Part shown: piece after piece, positions 17,905 through 27,009 of the stretch
Position numbering within the stretch: position 1 is the first letter of the stretch
How the letters are laid out: each line of letters opens with the position of its first letter
Assembly (NCBI RefSeq): GCF_000336675.1
Contig: NZ_AOMB01000020.1
Span: forward strand, 15,223 to 79,222
Direction: 5' to 3'
DNA length: 64,000 bases
DNA from: Halococcus hamelinensis 100A6
GTDB lineage: Archaea; Halobacteriota; Halobacteria; Halobacteriales; Halococcaceae
Notes under the pieces: model-generated
What the model was told of the DNA's origin: nothing
The model's input: the letters and a program-made list of their open reading frames with translations, nothing else
Database searches by the model: none
Position numbers and translations under genes: made by a program

Positions 17905-18046
17905 GGTGGCTTATCCACATTTTGCCAGGGGAGCGAACGGCGCGAGGTTCGACCGAAGGGAGAACCTCGGATGCGAACGGGGAACGGAGTGACCCGTGAG
18001 CGAAGTGAGCGACCGCAGCAAAAGGTGGGGCTTGAGGTGGGGGGTT

Positions 18047-18943
18047 CTAGAGTACTCGTTTCCCGAGCGCGCTCGCGAGGAGTTCGACACCGAGTTCGGC
18101 GGTCTCGTTGTGTGAGTCGAGGATCGGGTTGGCCTCGACGACTTCGAGCGAGCGGAGCATGGACTCGCGTTCGGCGACGGTCTCCAGCGCGGAGTGGGCC
18201 TCGCGGTAGGTCACGCCGCCCCTGACGGGCGTCCCGACGCCGGGGGCGTGGCGGGGGTCGAGCCAGTCGAGGTCGAGGCTCACGTGAACACCGTCGACGT
18301 CACGGGTGGCGATGTCGAGCGCGTCCTCGGTGACGTCGACCACGCCCCGCTCGTCGATGTCGGACATGGTGAAGGCGGTGACGTCGGACTCGCGGATGCG
18401 CTCGCGTTCGGGGTCGTCGACGCTTCGGAGGCCGACGAGGACGACGTTCTCCTCGCGGAGGGTCGGCGCGTTGGCCCACGGGGTGTCGGCGAACGAGCCC
18501 CAGCCGAGCGCGGCGGCGAGCGGCATCCCGTGAACGTTGCCCGAGGGGGTGGTCTCGGGCGTGTTGACGTCGCTGTGGGCGTCGAACCAGATCGCGCCGA
18601 GGCTTGCCTCGCGGGCGCTGCCGGCGAGCGAGCCGATGGCGATCGAGTGGTCGCCGCCGAGCACCAACGGGAGGTCGTTCGTGGCGACCGCGTCGGCGAC
18701 CTCGTCGGCGAGGCGGCCACAGACCGATTCGATCTCGTCGAGGTACTTCGCCCGGGGGTCGCGGGTCTCGGGGTCGCGCTCCTCGGCGTGGGAGACCGAG
18801 AGGTCGCCCGCGTCGGTGTACGACCGGCCGATAGAGTCGAGTGTGGCGGCGAGGCCCGCGTATCGGAGGGCGGAGGGACCCATGTCGACCCCGCGGCGGT
18901 CGGCCCCGAGGTCCATCGGTACCCCGATGGTTCTGATTGCCAT
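18047..18943 (-). CDS. rocF: Arginase
   Basis: 298 residues of the ureohydrolase fold. The N-terminus IRTIGVPMDLGADRRGVDMGPSALRYAG is diagnostic for arginase rather than agmatinase. Mn-binding motifs are VLGGDHSIAIG, WFDAHSDVNTPET and VSLDLDWLDP (usual DVDALDP/DxDGLDP form slightly altered), plus the catalytic His in GNVHGMPLA. It hydrolyses arginine to ornithine and urea. Start placed at MAIRTIG; an upstream in-frame Met would add a non-family leader. No ornithine pathway genes adjoin; intergenic element A abuts its 3' end. Confidence 0.9.
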   Translation of the reverse strand: MAIRTIGVPMDLGADRRGVDMGPSALRYAGLAATLDSIGRSYTDAGDLSVSHAEERDPETRDPRAKYLDEIESVCGRLADEVADAVATNDLPLVLGGDHSIAIGSLAGSAREASLGAIWFDAHSDVNTPETTPSGNVHGMPLAAALGWGSFADTPWANAPTLREENVVLVGLRSVDDPERERIRESDVTAFTMSDIDERGVVDVTEDALDIATRDVDGVHVSLDLDWLDPRHAPGVGTPVRGGVTYREAHSALETVAERESMLRSLEVVEANPILDSHNETAELGVELLASALGKRVL

Positions 18944-19163
18944 GGTCGTTCCAGTTCGACCCCCGACGGGCAAAAGTCGTCCCCATCGCCGTCCGTGTGG
19001 TGGTTGCATCGTCCCGGTACCGTCGACCGTCCCGGTGTTCGTCTTCAAATTTTTGGTTCGAGATTCGAATCCCGTGCAGGTTCGGGGCCCGAAACCCGAA
19101 AACCGTCGTGAGAAAGAGCTCCTCGTTTCCGTTCATCGATAATTACGCACACGGCCACCCGTC

Positions 19164-19174
19164 GGGTTTAAGGG
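19164..19174 (+). promoter_or_regulatory. TATA-like box of the HTH regulator gene
   Basis: gggtttaaggg is centred 28 nt upstream of the ATG at 19197, indicating a leaderless transcript. Confidence 0.45.
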
Positions 19175-19196
19175 ACCCTGTAACCAACACGGACTT

Positions 19197-19721
19197 ATGT
19201 CATCTATCGAACTCACGGACAGTCAGAAGAAGATCCTCCAGGAGCTCGTCGACCTCTACCGGGAGAGCGAAACCGCAGTGAAGGGGGAGGCGATCGCCGA
19301 GATGGTCGACCGGAACCCGGGCACGATACGCAACCAGATGCAGAGCCTGAAAGCCCTCCAGCTGGTCGAGGGGGTCCCGGGGCCGAAGGGTGGCTACAAG
19401 CCGACGGCGAACGCGTACAACGCGCTCGACATCGAGGAGATGGACGAGCCGGAGTCCGTCCCCCTCAGCCACAACGGCGAGCGCGTCGAGACGTTGATCG
19501 TCCAGGAGATCAACCTCCTCAGCGTTCATCACCCCGAGAAGTGCCGGGCCGAGATCCACATCCAGGGGTCGGTACGGGACTTCCACGAGGGTGACAAGGT
19601 AACCGTCGGCCCGACGCCGAAATCGAGGCTCGCGATCACGGGTACCGTCGACGGCACCGTCGACACCGACAACACCCTGATCATCAACACCGAGGGCATG
19701 GAAGCCCCGGCCGACGGCTAG
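19197..19721 (+). CDS. Winged-helix HTH regulator conserved in haloarchaea
   Basis: 174 residues. The N-terminal ~70 residues are a winged helix (QKKILQELVDLYRESETAVKG, MVDRNPGTIRNQMQSLKAL) ending in the wing VPGPKGGYKPT. The C-terminal half (EINLLSVHHPEKCRAEIHIQ through LIINTEGMEA) is a beta-rich domain that may sense a ligand. Similar proteins are variously labelled TrmB- or Rrf2-like. It carries no Fe-S cysteine cluster as in true Rrf2/IscR. DNA-binding regulator, target unknown. Confidence 0.75.
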   Translation: MSSIELTDSQKKILQELVDLYRESETAVKGEAIAEMVDRNPGTIRNQMQSLKALQLVEGVPGPKGGYKPTANAYNALDIEEMDEPESVPLSHNGERVETLIVQEINLLSVHHPEKCRAEIHIQGSVRDFHEGDKVTVGPTPKSRLAITGTVDGTVDTDNTLIINTEGMEAPADG

Positions 19722-19734
19722 TACACACGATTCG

Positions 19735-20076
19735 CCCGACGTATCGAGCGGTACGAGCGACGAACGGCGGTCGCGGTGCGGGTGCGGTGCGACCGCGGTG
19801 CGGTCGGCGGCCTGTGGTGGGTGCGGGCCTGGTGTCTCGGCGAACGAATGTGAGCCGAGGCTCAGGAGCGTGTGCTCTCCTGGTGGATGAAGGGCGAGCG
19901 AACGAAGTGAGCGAGGGCTTCGGCGGAGGCGATGCTGTGCCAGGGCGGTTGCGGAATTGTTAGTCGTTGTACCGCGAACGAGCGAAGCGAGTGAGCGGCG
20001 GTTTTTAGTCCAGGTTTTTGCGAGGAGTGGTTCGCGAGCGCAGCGAGCGAACCCGACGAGGAAAAAAGTGGGTGTG
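19735..20076. repeat. Intergenic repeat element B (non-coding)
   Basis: About 340 bp between the HTH regulator and the convergent GNAT gene with no credible frame. It shares ggtggatgaagggcgag and cgagggcttcggcgg with element A. Like A it ends with a T-run (gtttttgcg) and A-run (gaggaaaaaagtggg) facing each other as loose inverted arms, just before a gene's 3' end. Confidence 0.6.
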
Positions 20077-20077
20077 T

Positions 20078-20578
20078 TCAGCGCCCGCGAACGAAGGCGG
20101 AGAGCCGGTCGGCGAGCCCGGCGCGGTCGCCGAGTTTGAGGTAGTAGGCCGCGCCGCCGTCCTCGTAGTAGTGTTCGATGTGGCGCTCGACCTCGAAGCC
20201 GATGTGTTTGTAGAACGCGACGGCGGCCTCGTTGGTCGCGCGGGCGTGGCAGGTCACGGTGTCGTGTTCCTCGGCGACGGTGGCGATGAGGCGGCCGCCG
20301 AAGCCCTCGCCGCGGTGGTCGCCGTCGATGGCGAGAAAGAGAACGTAGCCGTCGCGTCGGACCGCCGCGAAGCCGATGAGCGAGTCGGCCGCGTCGGCGT
20401 CGTGGTCGCCGGCGAACAGGAGGTGGACGGTGGCGCGACGGTAGGCGTCGGTGAAGAAGCCGCGGCGCTGTTTGAGCACACCCTCCCGCTCGCGGATGCG
20501 CTCTTTCAGCTCCCACGCCGAACCGACGTGCTCGTCGCTGCCCGACTCGACGATACTGGTCGTGACATCGACGCTCAC
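20078..20578 (-). CDS. GNAT family N-acetyltransferase
   Basis: 166 residues with a GNAT core: YVLFLAIDGDHRGEGFGGRLI contains the acetyl-CoA pyrophosphate-binding (R/Q)xxGxG/A motif as HRGEGFGG. It is followed by NEAAVAFYKHIGFEVERHIEHYY, the RimI-like C-terminal strand. The FYKHIGF motif is typical of small-molecule or protein N-terminal acetylation; acceptor unknown. Starts divergently from the DUF502 gene with 109 bp between. Confidence 0.88.
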   Translation of the reverse strand: MSVDVTTSIVESGSDEHVGSAWELKERIREREGVLKQRRGFFTDAYRRATVHLLFAGDHDADAADSLIGFAAVRRDGYVLFLAIDGDHRGEGFGGRLIATVAEEHDTVTCHARATNEAAVAFYKHIGFEVERHIEHYYEDGGAAYYLKLGDRAGLADRLSAFVRGR

Positions 20579-20687
20579 TGGCTCCCGAATAACACATGGG
20601 GGACCATAACTCCACCGCCCAGTCGGCCATCACCCACCCGGCACGGGATTGCACAACGCTTTCGAGTGAAGCCCATCTTCGACGGAT

Positions 20688-21530
20688 ATGTCTACACCTC
20701 GCGACGCCGAGTCGGCCCAAAGCGGGATCGTCGGGCGGGTTCGAGAGTGGCTCATCAGCGGGGCCGCGCTCACGATCCCCTTCATCATCACGGTGATGGT
20801 GCTCGGGTTCGTGCTCAACTTCCTCAGCAACGTCCTCACACCGGTGGTCGAGGCCGCGGGGGTGGTGGGACTCAACGAACCCGTTCGGAGCCTCGCCCGG
20901 TCGATCGGACTCGGCCCCGCCTTCGGGTCGGTGTTCATCGAGTTCGGGACGGTACTCGCGTTGGTAGCACTGGTGCTCGTCGTGGGCTTCGCCGCGAACG
21001 CCACCTCCTCGAAACACGGCTTCTCGGAGTGGTTCCACACCGCGATGGAGGCCATCCCCGGCGTCGGGTCGGTCTACACGAGTTTTCGCCGGATGAGCGA
21101 CGTCCTGCTCGAGAGCGACACCAGCAGCTTCCAGGAGGTCAAACTCATCGAGTTCCCGAACGAGGGGACCTACTCGTTCGCGTTCGTGACCGCGACGCCG
21201 CCCGATACGATCAACGAGGCGGCGAACCACGACGACCTCCGGACGCTGTTCATGCCGCTCGCGCCGAACCCCGTGATGGGGGGGTTCCTGGTTCACGTCC
21301 CGAGCGCCCGGGTCTACGACGTCGATATGACCGTCGAGCAGGCCGTCAGCGCGATCGTCACCAGCGGCGTGGCGATCGGTGAAACCGACGAGGCGGCCGG
21401 ACTCTCGGCCGACGAACTCGCGGCGCTCGGGCAGTACGACACCGAACGGACCAACCTCGAAGAGGGGCTCGTCGGCGCGCCGGCGGAGCGGGGGTCGGCG
21501 AGCGAACGCGAGACGGACGACGACCGGTAA
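20688..21530 (+). CDS. DUF502 family membrane protein
   Basis: 280 residues. Two hydrophobic segments (LTIPFIITVMVLGFVLNFLS and VLALVALVLVVGFAANAT) are followed by the DUF502 core (AIPGVGSVYTSFRRMSDVLL, FVTATPPD, NPVMGGFLVHVPSARVYDVD). The C-terminal ~60 residues are acidic and disordered. The family is widespread in bacteria, plants (COV-like) and haloarchaea; function unknown, membrane-associated. Confidence 0.85.
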   Translation: MSTPRDAESAQSGIVGRVREWLISGAALTIPFIITVMVLGFVLNFLSNVLTPVVEAAGVVGLNEPVRSLARSIGLGPAFGSVFIEFGTVLALVALVLVVGFAANATSSKHGFSEWFHTAMEAIPGVGSVYTSFRRMSDVLLESDTSSFQEVKLIEFPNEGTYSFAFVTATPPDTINEAANHDDLRTLFMPLAPNPVMGGFLVHVPSARVYDVDMTVEQAVSAIVTSGVAIGETDEAAGLSADELAALGQYDTERTNLEEGLVGAPAERGSASERETDDDR

Positions 21531-21534
21531 CCGG

Positions 21535-21852
21535 CTACCGAAGGAAGTCGAACGAGACGTCGGCGGGCGTCGTCCGCGCCTCGACCGGGCTCCCGTCCTC
21601 GTACTTCACGAAGTTCAGATAGAACAGTTCGCCACAGCCCTCGCCGTCGGTCTCGCTCGCGCCGCAGACGATCTCGACGCCGTCGCTCTCCTCGAAATCG
21701 TCGTAGGGCGCAGCGTACTCCCAGCCGTCGAGCGCGAACGGCGTCACGGACTTGTCGGCGAGCGCGGCGTCGCGGTCGAGGGTGACGACGGCATCACACC
21801 GCGGGCAGGTGTACCGAACGGCGACCATATCCGACGAAGGGTCTCGCGGCAT
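21535..21852 (-). CDS. Zinc-ribbon protein, haloarchaeal hypothetical
   Basis: 105 residues from the Met at 21852; the alternative Met at 21828 gives 97. One Cys-x2-Cys pair near the N-terminus (RYTCPRCDAVV) and a second region (VCGASETDGEGCGELFYLNF) could chelate zinc. The start at 21852 has cgggag 6 nt upstream. It follows cysteine synthase by 23 bp on the same strand, so the two are probably co-transcribed. Function unknown. Confidence 0.7.
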   Translation of the reverse strand: MPRDPSSDMVAVRYTCPRCDAVVTLDRDAALADKSVTPFALDGWEYAAPYDDFEESDGVEIVCGASETDGEGCGELFYLNFVKYEDGSPVEARTTPADVSFDFLR

Positions 21853-21875
21853 ATAGCTCCCGCGTCGGGGGACGC

Positions 21876-22835
<960 letters not shown>

Positions 22836-22879
22836 TGGGTTCGGTTGGCTACCGACGCCTAAACCGGTGACGGGACCGG

Positions 22880-23059
22880 GTGAACGCGTCGTCGGAGTCC
22901 CCGAGGTCAGCCGCTCGGGAACGAGACGCGCACGAGGCGGTCTACCGATCGGCGTGTGTGGATCCGATTACCGTGACCGATTGTTACGACCTCGTGTGCT
23001 ACCCGCGCGAGGACCACGATCCCTCGCGCTCGCTCTCGGCGAAACCGACGACAGCCTGA
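22880..23059 (+). CDS. Candidate 59-residue Cys-containing small protein
   Basis: GTG-start frame between cysK (divergent) and the DUF998 gene. The protein reads from an Arg/Ser-rich N-terminus into VYRSACVDPITVTDCYDLVC and YPREDHDPSRSL. Three cysteines spaced C-x8-C-x4-C, good third-position GC and native-looking aromatic/acidic composition favour a real gene. I recognise no family. It ends 26 nt before the next ATG, so the two could be co-transcribed. Confidence 0.4.
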   Translation: MNASSESPRSAARERDAHEAVYRSACVDPITVTDCYDLVCYPREDHDPSRSLSAKPTTA

Positions 23060-23085
23060 AGCCGCCGCCGACCCGCGGTCGAACG

Positions 23086-23685
23086 ATGGCGACCACCGAA
23101 CCGGACCCGCTCGCGAACCCAGGCACCGCCGACCGGGTCGCGGCGGCGTTCGGGGTCTTCACCGTGGTCGTTTCGCTCGGCGGGATCGCGTCCGCGATCG
23201 CCCTCTCGACGCGCTTTTCGTTCGCCACGGACGCGCTCTCGGACCTCGGGCGGGCGACCTGGCGCTCCTCGACGGCCTTCAACACCGGGCTCCTCGTGTC
23301 CGGCCTGTGTGCGCTGGTTCCGGGGGTCGTACTCGTGAGGAACTCGCGGACCCTGCTCCACGTCGCCGGAAGCCTCGCGTTCTCGCTCTCGGCGGTCTGC
23401 CTCGCGCTGATCGGCGTCTTCGCGCTGCCCGCCCCCCAGCACGGCACCGTCGCGGTCGGCTTCTTCCTCGGGTTCACCGTCGCGTTCGTCTGCTACGGCG
23501 CGGGCGACGTGCGCTCGGGCGCGCGGCGCTGGGGACTCTTCGCCATCGGGCTCGCGGCGGTCCACGTCGGCGGCTGGGCGGTCTGGATCGCCGCGGGCAC
23601 GCCCGGCGGCCTCGCGCTCCCCGAAATCGTCGGGTCCGGCTGTGTCTCGGCGTGGATCCTCGGGACCGCCGTCAGACTGTGGTGA
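23086..23685 (+). CDS. DUF998-type membrane protein
   Basis: 199 residues with six predicted membrane helices (for example VAAAFGVFTVVVSLGGIASA, GLLVSGLCALVPGVVLV, VAVGFFLGFTVAFVCYGAGD). The DALSDLGRATWRSSTAFNTGL segment after helix 1 is characteristic of DUF998 (SDLG motif). Cytoplasmic membrane; function unknown. Confidence 0.8.
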   Translation: MATTEPDPLANPGTADRVAAAFGVFTVVVSLGGIASAIALSTRFSFATDALSDLGRATWRSSTAFNTGLLVSGLCALVPGVVLVRNSRTLLHVAGSLAFSLSAVCLALIGVFALPAPQHGTVAVGFFLGFTVAFVCYGAGDVRSGARRWGLFAIGLAAVHVGGWAVWIAAGTPGGLALPEIVGSGCVSAWILGTAVRLW

Positions 23686-23691
23686 GGTCCA

Positions 23692-24195
23692 CTACTCGAC
23701 CCGCTCGGACGAGCGCTCGTGGCGTTTCGCGAGTTCGACGTAGTGCTCGCCGGCGTGGGTCCACGGCGAGTCCTCGACCTCCGTCTTGGTCTCGGCTGGT
23801 GTGCCGGCGACCAGCGTACGTGGAGGAACCTCGGTCCCTTCGGTGACGACACTCCCGGCGGCCACGAGCGCCTCGCTCCCGACCTGTGCACCGTCGAGCA
23901 CTGTGGCACTCATCCCGACCATCGCGCGCTCGCCGACCGTCGCCGCGTGGACGATGGCGGTGTGGCCGATGGTTGCACCAGAACCGATCTCACAACCCTC
24001 GTGACAGACCGCGTTGTCCTGGACGTTCGCGCCCTCGCGGACCACGATCGCGCCCGAATCACCGCGGAGCGTGACGTGCGGCCAGACGCTCGCCTCGGCT
24101 TCGATCGTGACGTCGCCGATGACGACCGCGGTCTCGTCGACGCGGGCGGACTCGTGGACGTCGGGTGTGGTGCCCTCGAACGATCGGATGACCAT
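23692..24195 (-). CDS. Gamma-carbonic anhydrase/acetyltransferase-like hexapeptide protein
   Basis: 167 residues, left-handed beta-helix. Hexapeptide repeats run from VIGDVTIEAEASVWPHVTLRG through IGHTAIVHAATVGERAMVGM. Conserved gamma-CA features are present: RGD, QDNAVCH with the first His ligand, GHTAIVHA with two more. Zinc or iron coordination is therefore plausible (archaeal Cam/YrdA family). Activity could be CO2 hydration or CoA-linked acyl transfer. Start is the Met before VIRSFEG. Confidence 0.85.
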   Translation of the reverse strand: MVIRSFEGTTPDVHESARVDETAVVIGDVTIEAEASVWPHVTLRGDSGAIVVREGANVQDNAVCHEGCEIGSGATIGHTAIVHAATVGERAMVGMSATVLDGAQVGSEALVAAGSVVTEGTEVPPRTLVAGTPAETKTEVEDSPWTHAGEHYVELAKRHERSSERVE

Positions 24196-24312
24196 GGTAC
24201 GGACGCGGGTCCGACCGGGAATAAATCCGCGTGTCGGCACGTCGCGGGCCTGCGCCGGGCGGTGGTCGTGCGGACACCGAATCGGTTTATCCACGACGGC
24301 ACAACGGGGCGT

Positions 24313-25506
24313 ATGAACACCGACCGCGTGACACTGGCCGCGATGGTCTTCGCGGTGCTCTTCGGTCAGGTGGCGCTCTATCCGGGGGTTCCGGAGCTCG
24401 TGCGCGCGCTCGGCGCGACCACGACGCTCGACGCCGGGACGTGGTTTCTGGGGGCCGAGTACGCGGGCTTCGTGCTGTTCGCGGGCGTGTGGGGTGCGGC
24501 CAGCGACGCGGCGGGTCGGCGGGTCCCGTTCGTCGTCGCGGGCGCGCTCGGCGGGGTGGCGAGCTACCTCGCGCTGGTCGGCCTCGCAACGGTCACGGAC
24601 ATCGGGTTCGGCGCGATGCTCGTCCTCCGGTTCGTCGAGGGGAGCTTCACCATCGCGGCCTTCTCGCTCTCGATAACCATGCTGATGGACCTGGAGGGGG
24701 GCCACGGCCGCAACATGGGTGCGGCGGGGATCGCGATCGGCTCCGGGACGGCGCTCGGCGCGCCCCTCGGCGGCCAACTCTCCGAGGTCGGTCCCCTCGT
24801 GCCGATCGCCGTCGCCGCCGGTTTGCTGTGTGTCGTGGCGCTGCTCGCGACCCGACTCACGGATAGAGTGCCGGAAACCACGCGAGGTGGTCTCCGAGCG
24901 GCGCTCGATAGCCTCCGGGAGCGTCCCGCCCTCCGCCTCCCCTACGCCTTCGGGTTCGCGGACCGGTTCACGGCGGGCTTCTTCGCGCTCGTCGGCACCC
25001 TCTACTTCCGCCAGACCTTCGACCTCGACGCCGGTGCGGCGGGGCTGGTGCTCGCGCTCTTCTTCGCGCCGTTCGCGCTCGGGCAGTACCCCGCGGGCCG
25101 GCTCTCCGACCGGATCGGACGTCTCGTGCCCGTCGTCGCCGGATCAGTGCTCTACGGCGTGACGATCCTCGCGGTGTACCTCGCCCCGACGGTCGAACTC
25201 GCGAGCGCGACGATGCTCTTTCTGGGCGCGGCGGGCGCGCTGGTCGCCCCCGCCACGATGGCGCTCGTCACCGACCTCGCGACCGACGACCGGGGCACCG
25301 CGATGGGTGGGTTCAACATCGCGGGCAGCCTCGGCTTCCTGGTTGGAACCGTCGGCGGCGGTGCCATCGCCGATAGCTTGGGGTTCGGCGCGGCGTTTCT
25401 CGCCGCGGCGCTTCTCGAAGCCGGTATCGTCCTCGTGGCGCTCCCTGCACTCCTCCGCCTCGACGTGCCCCGTGCCGGTCCGTTCGGCGGCCGGGAATCC
25501 GCCTGA
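24313..25506 (+). CDS. MFS transporter
   Basis: 397 residues, 12 hydrophobic helices. MFS motif A-like loops occur after TM2 (GAASDAAGRRVPF) and TM8 (GRLSDRIGRLVP), and motif C-like AIGSGTALGAPLGG is in TM5. This layout is shared with small-molecule exporters of the DHA/multidrug type; substrate unknown. Stand-alone gene with a convergent dehalogenase-like gene downstream. Confidence 0.88.
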   Translation: MNTDRVTLAAMVFAVLFGQVALYPGVPELVRALGATTTLDAGTWFLGAEYAGFVLFAGVWGAASDAAGRRVPFVVAGALGGVASYLALVGLATVTDIGFGAMLVLRFVEGSFTIAAFSLSITMLMDLEGGHGRNMGAAGIAIGSGTALGAPLGGQLSEVGPLVPIAVAAGLLCVVALLATRLTDRVPETTRGGLRAALDSLRERPALRLPYAFGFADRFTAGFFALVGTLYFRQTFDLDAGAAGLVLALFFAPFALGQYPAGRLSDRIGRLVPVVAGSVLYGVTILAVYLAPTVELASATMLFLGAAGALVAPATMALVTDLATDDRGTAMGGFNIAGSLGFLVGTVGGGAIADSLGFGAAFLAAALLEAGIVLVALPALLRLDVPRAGPFGGRESA

Positions 25507-25533
25507 ACGGGTTGCCGTGAACTCGCGCCCGCC

Positions 25534-26421
25534 TCACCTCGTCCGCTCGACGAAGTCGACGATTCGCTCCGCTATCTCCTCGCCGGCGTCCTCTTGGAGG
25601 AAGTGACCCCCGCCCTCGATCCAGACGTCCGGTTGCTCGCTCGCCGTCGGAATGAGGTCGCGAAGCGGGTCGCGGTCGGGCGTCGTGATGGGGTCCGAAT
25701 CCGAGAACAGCACGAACGCCGGCTTCTCCCACGCCGAGAGGCGCTCCGCGGCGGGGCGGGTGATCTCGGTGCCCTCGCCGCCACCCTTTCGGGGAACCAT
25801 GTCGGGCCAGACCCGCGCACCGGCCTTGTACGACTCCTCGGGGAAGGGAGCCTCGTAGGCCGCGAGGACCTCCTCCGGGATGTCCGTCGAGGTGGCGTTC
25901 TCGACGAACAGCGAGACCGGGAGTTCGTCGGCGTCCTCGACGAACTGGCGGAAGGTCTCCCACGCCTCGGGCATCTCCTGGTCCCCGCTCGGGATCCCGG
26001 TGTTCATCGGGACGAGCCGTGCGAACCGTTCGGGGTGGTGACCCGCGACCGAGAGACCCAAGATCCCGCCCCAGTCCTGGCAGACGAGGGTGACGTCAGT
26101 GAGGTCGAGCGCCTCGACGAAATTCACCAACGAGTCGTAGTGCATGCGGAAGGAGTACTCGGCGGGGTCGTCGTACTTCTCCGACCGGCCGAACCCGACG
26201 AAGTCCGGGACCACGACCCGCCCCGCCTCCGCGAGGGTCGGCACTAGCTTTCGATAGAGGTAGCCCCACGTCGGCTCGCCGTGGAGACACAGAAACGTCT
26301 CGTCGCCGCTCCCTTCGTCGACGTAAGCCATCTCCGGTCCGCCGACGTCGACGAAGTTCGCCTCGTACGGATAGTCCGGCAAGTCCTCGAACCGGTCGTC
26401 GGGTGTGCGAACGAGCGCCAT
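25534..26421 (-). CDS. Haloalkane dehalogenase-like alpha/beta hydrolase
   Basis: 295 residues. LCLHGEPTWGYLYRKLVP carries the halide-binding Trp next to the oxyanion loop, VTLVCQDWGGILGLS the nucleophilic Asp (~residue 124), and GGGHFLQED the catalytic His. A second acidic residue is available in the DSDPITTPDRD region. The Asp nucleophile with EPTW is the signature of haloalkane dehalogenases (DhlA/DhmA type, HLD-I) rather than serine esterases. It would hydrolyse halogenated alkanes to alcohols. In a hypersaline organism natural halocarbons are plausible substrates, but epoxide-hydrolase-like or other activity cannot be excluded. Confidence 0.85.
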   Translation of the reverse strand: MALVRTPDDRFEDLPDYPYEANFVDVGGPEMAYVDEGSGDETFLCLHGEPTWGYLYRKLVPTLAEAGRVVVPDFVGFGRSEKYDDPAEYSFRMHYDSLVNFVEALDLTDVTLVCQDWGGILGLSVAGHHPERFARLVPMNTGIPSGDQEMPEAWETFRQFVEDADELPVSLFVENATSTDIPEEVLAAYEAPFPEESYKAGARVWPDMVPRKGGGEGTEITRPAAERLSAWEKPAFVLFSDSDPITTPDRDPLRDLIPTASEQPDVWIEGGGHFLQEDAGEEIAERIVDFVERTR

Positions 26422-26476
26422 TCTCGGTCGTACTCCCGGCGGTCACATGGCTGTTTTCCCGGCCGGTTCCGGTCGT

Positions 26477-26887
26477 TCAGGAGCCGTGGTCCCGATGCGC
26501 GGTCTCGACGCCCGCCGAGAGTCCGTCGCGGTCCTCGTGAAACGCCAGATGGGACTCACAGTCGCAGTCGGAGGCCCCGAACGCCGGGACCCGTTCGCCG
26601 GGAACCGCCCGGGCGATGGCGCACTCGGCGTCGACGGTAGTCGTCACGGCCCGGTCGAGCACCGTCGCGGGGCGGCCGAGCAGATAGTCGATGTGCCAGT
26701 GGCGGACGTCGCGCTCGCCGGCGGCGACCTCGCGGTGCCGATCGACCCGTGCGAAGCCGCCCGGGCCGAGCGCGCTGCCCGTGTAGGCGTACCACCCTGC
26801 TAGGAGGTCGCGTTCGCCGAGCGCGCCAACCTCGATGGTCGCCGGCGTCGGCAGCTCGATCAGGAGGGTGTAGGTGCCGCTCGTCAT
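26477..26887 (-). CDS. DUF123 (GIY-YIG-like) domain protein
   Basis: 136 residues. GTYTLLIELPTPATIEVGAL, WYAYTGSALGPGGFARVDRH (GxYxYxGSA-type core), RHWHIDYLL and the C-terminal GASDCDCESHLAFH follow the DUF123 pattern, a GIY-YIG-related domain sometimes fused to endonuclease III. Probably a DNA-processing enzyme, function unproven. Start at the Met after which TSGTYTLL begins. Confidence 0.8.
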   Translation of the reverse strand: MTSGTYTLLIELPTPATIEVGALGERDLLAGWYAYTGSALGPGGFARVDRHREVAAGERDVRHWHIDYLLGRPATVLDRAVTTTVDAECAIARAVPGERVPAFGASDCDCESHLAFHEDRDGLSAGVETAHRDHGS

Positions 26888-26924
26888 GCGGACACCAGCG
26901 TGCGGGGGAGGGTAAGTGTCCCGT

Positions 26925-27008
26925 GTGAGAAGGGAGAGATGTGAAACGAGGGGCGGGAAACGGGAGATGGGGAGAAACGGGAAGCGGAGAGTGAGAGAAA
27001 GGAGACCG
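26925..27008 (+). other. Purine-rich tract downstream of the CBS gene
   Basis: About 80 nt almost entirely G and A on this strand with few pyrimidines. It lies between the 3' end of the CBS gene and the 5' end of the DUF123 gene, both on the minus strand, so their transcripts would carry a pyrimidine-rich stretch there. Confidence 0.6.
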
Positions 27009-27009
27009 A

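Larger units (their letters stand above)
17590..18035. repeat. Intergenic repeat element A (non-coding)
   Basis: About 450 bp with no credible gene. It contains runs of cggtcgcggt-like sequence, the phrase ggtggatgaagggcgag shared with element B, a segment tttcgtgatgacgaga shared with element D, and an outer inverted repeat ccacattttgc (17915-17925) / gcaaaaggtgg (18018-18028) shared with element C. Internal perfect palindromes lie at 17677-17699 and 17886-17904. It ends just before the 3' end of arginase. Confidence 0.65.

Noticed and set aside
17581-18046. CRISPR-like array or RNA gene in the repeated intergenic region
   Set aside because: The repeats are irregular, with no constant repeat/spacer unit. 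Better described as a dispersed element with palindromes.
19200-21296. 698-codon minus-strand frame spanning three genes
   Set aside because: It runs antisense through the HTH and DUF502 genes and across element B, with low-complexity Arg/His/Pro sequence. Composition artefact.
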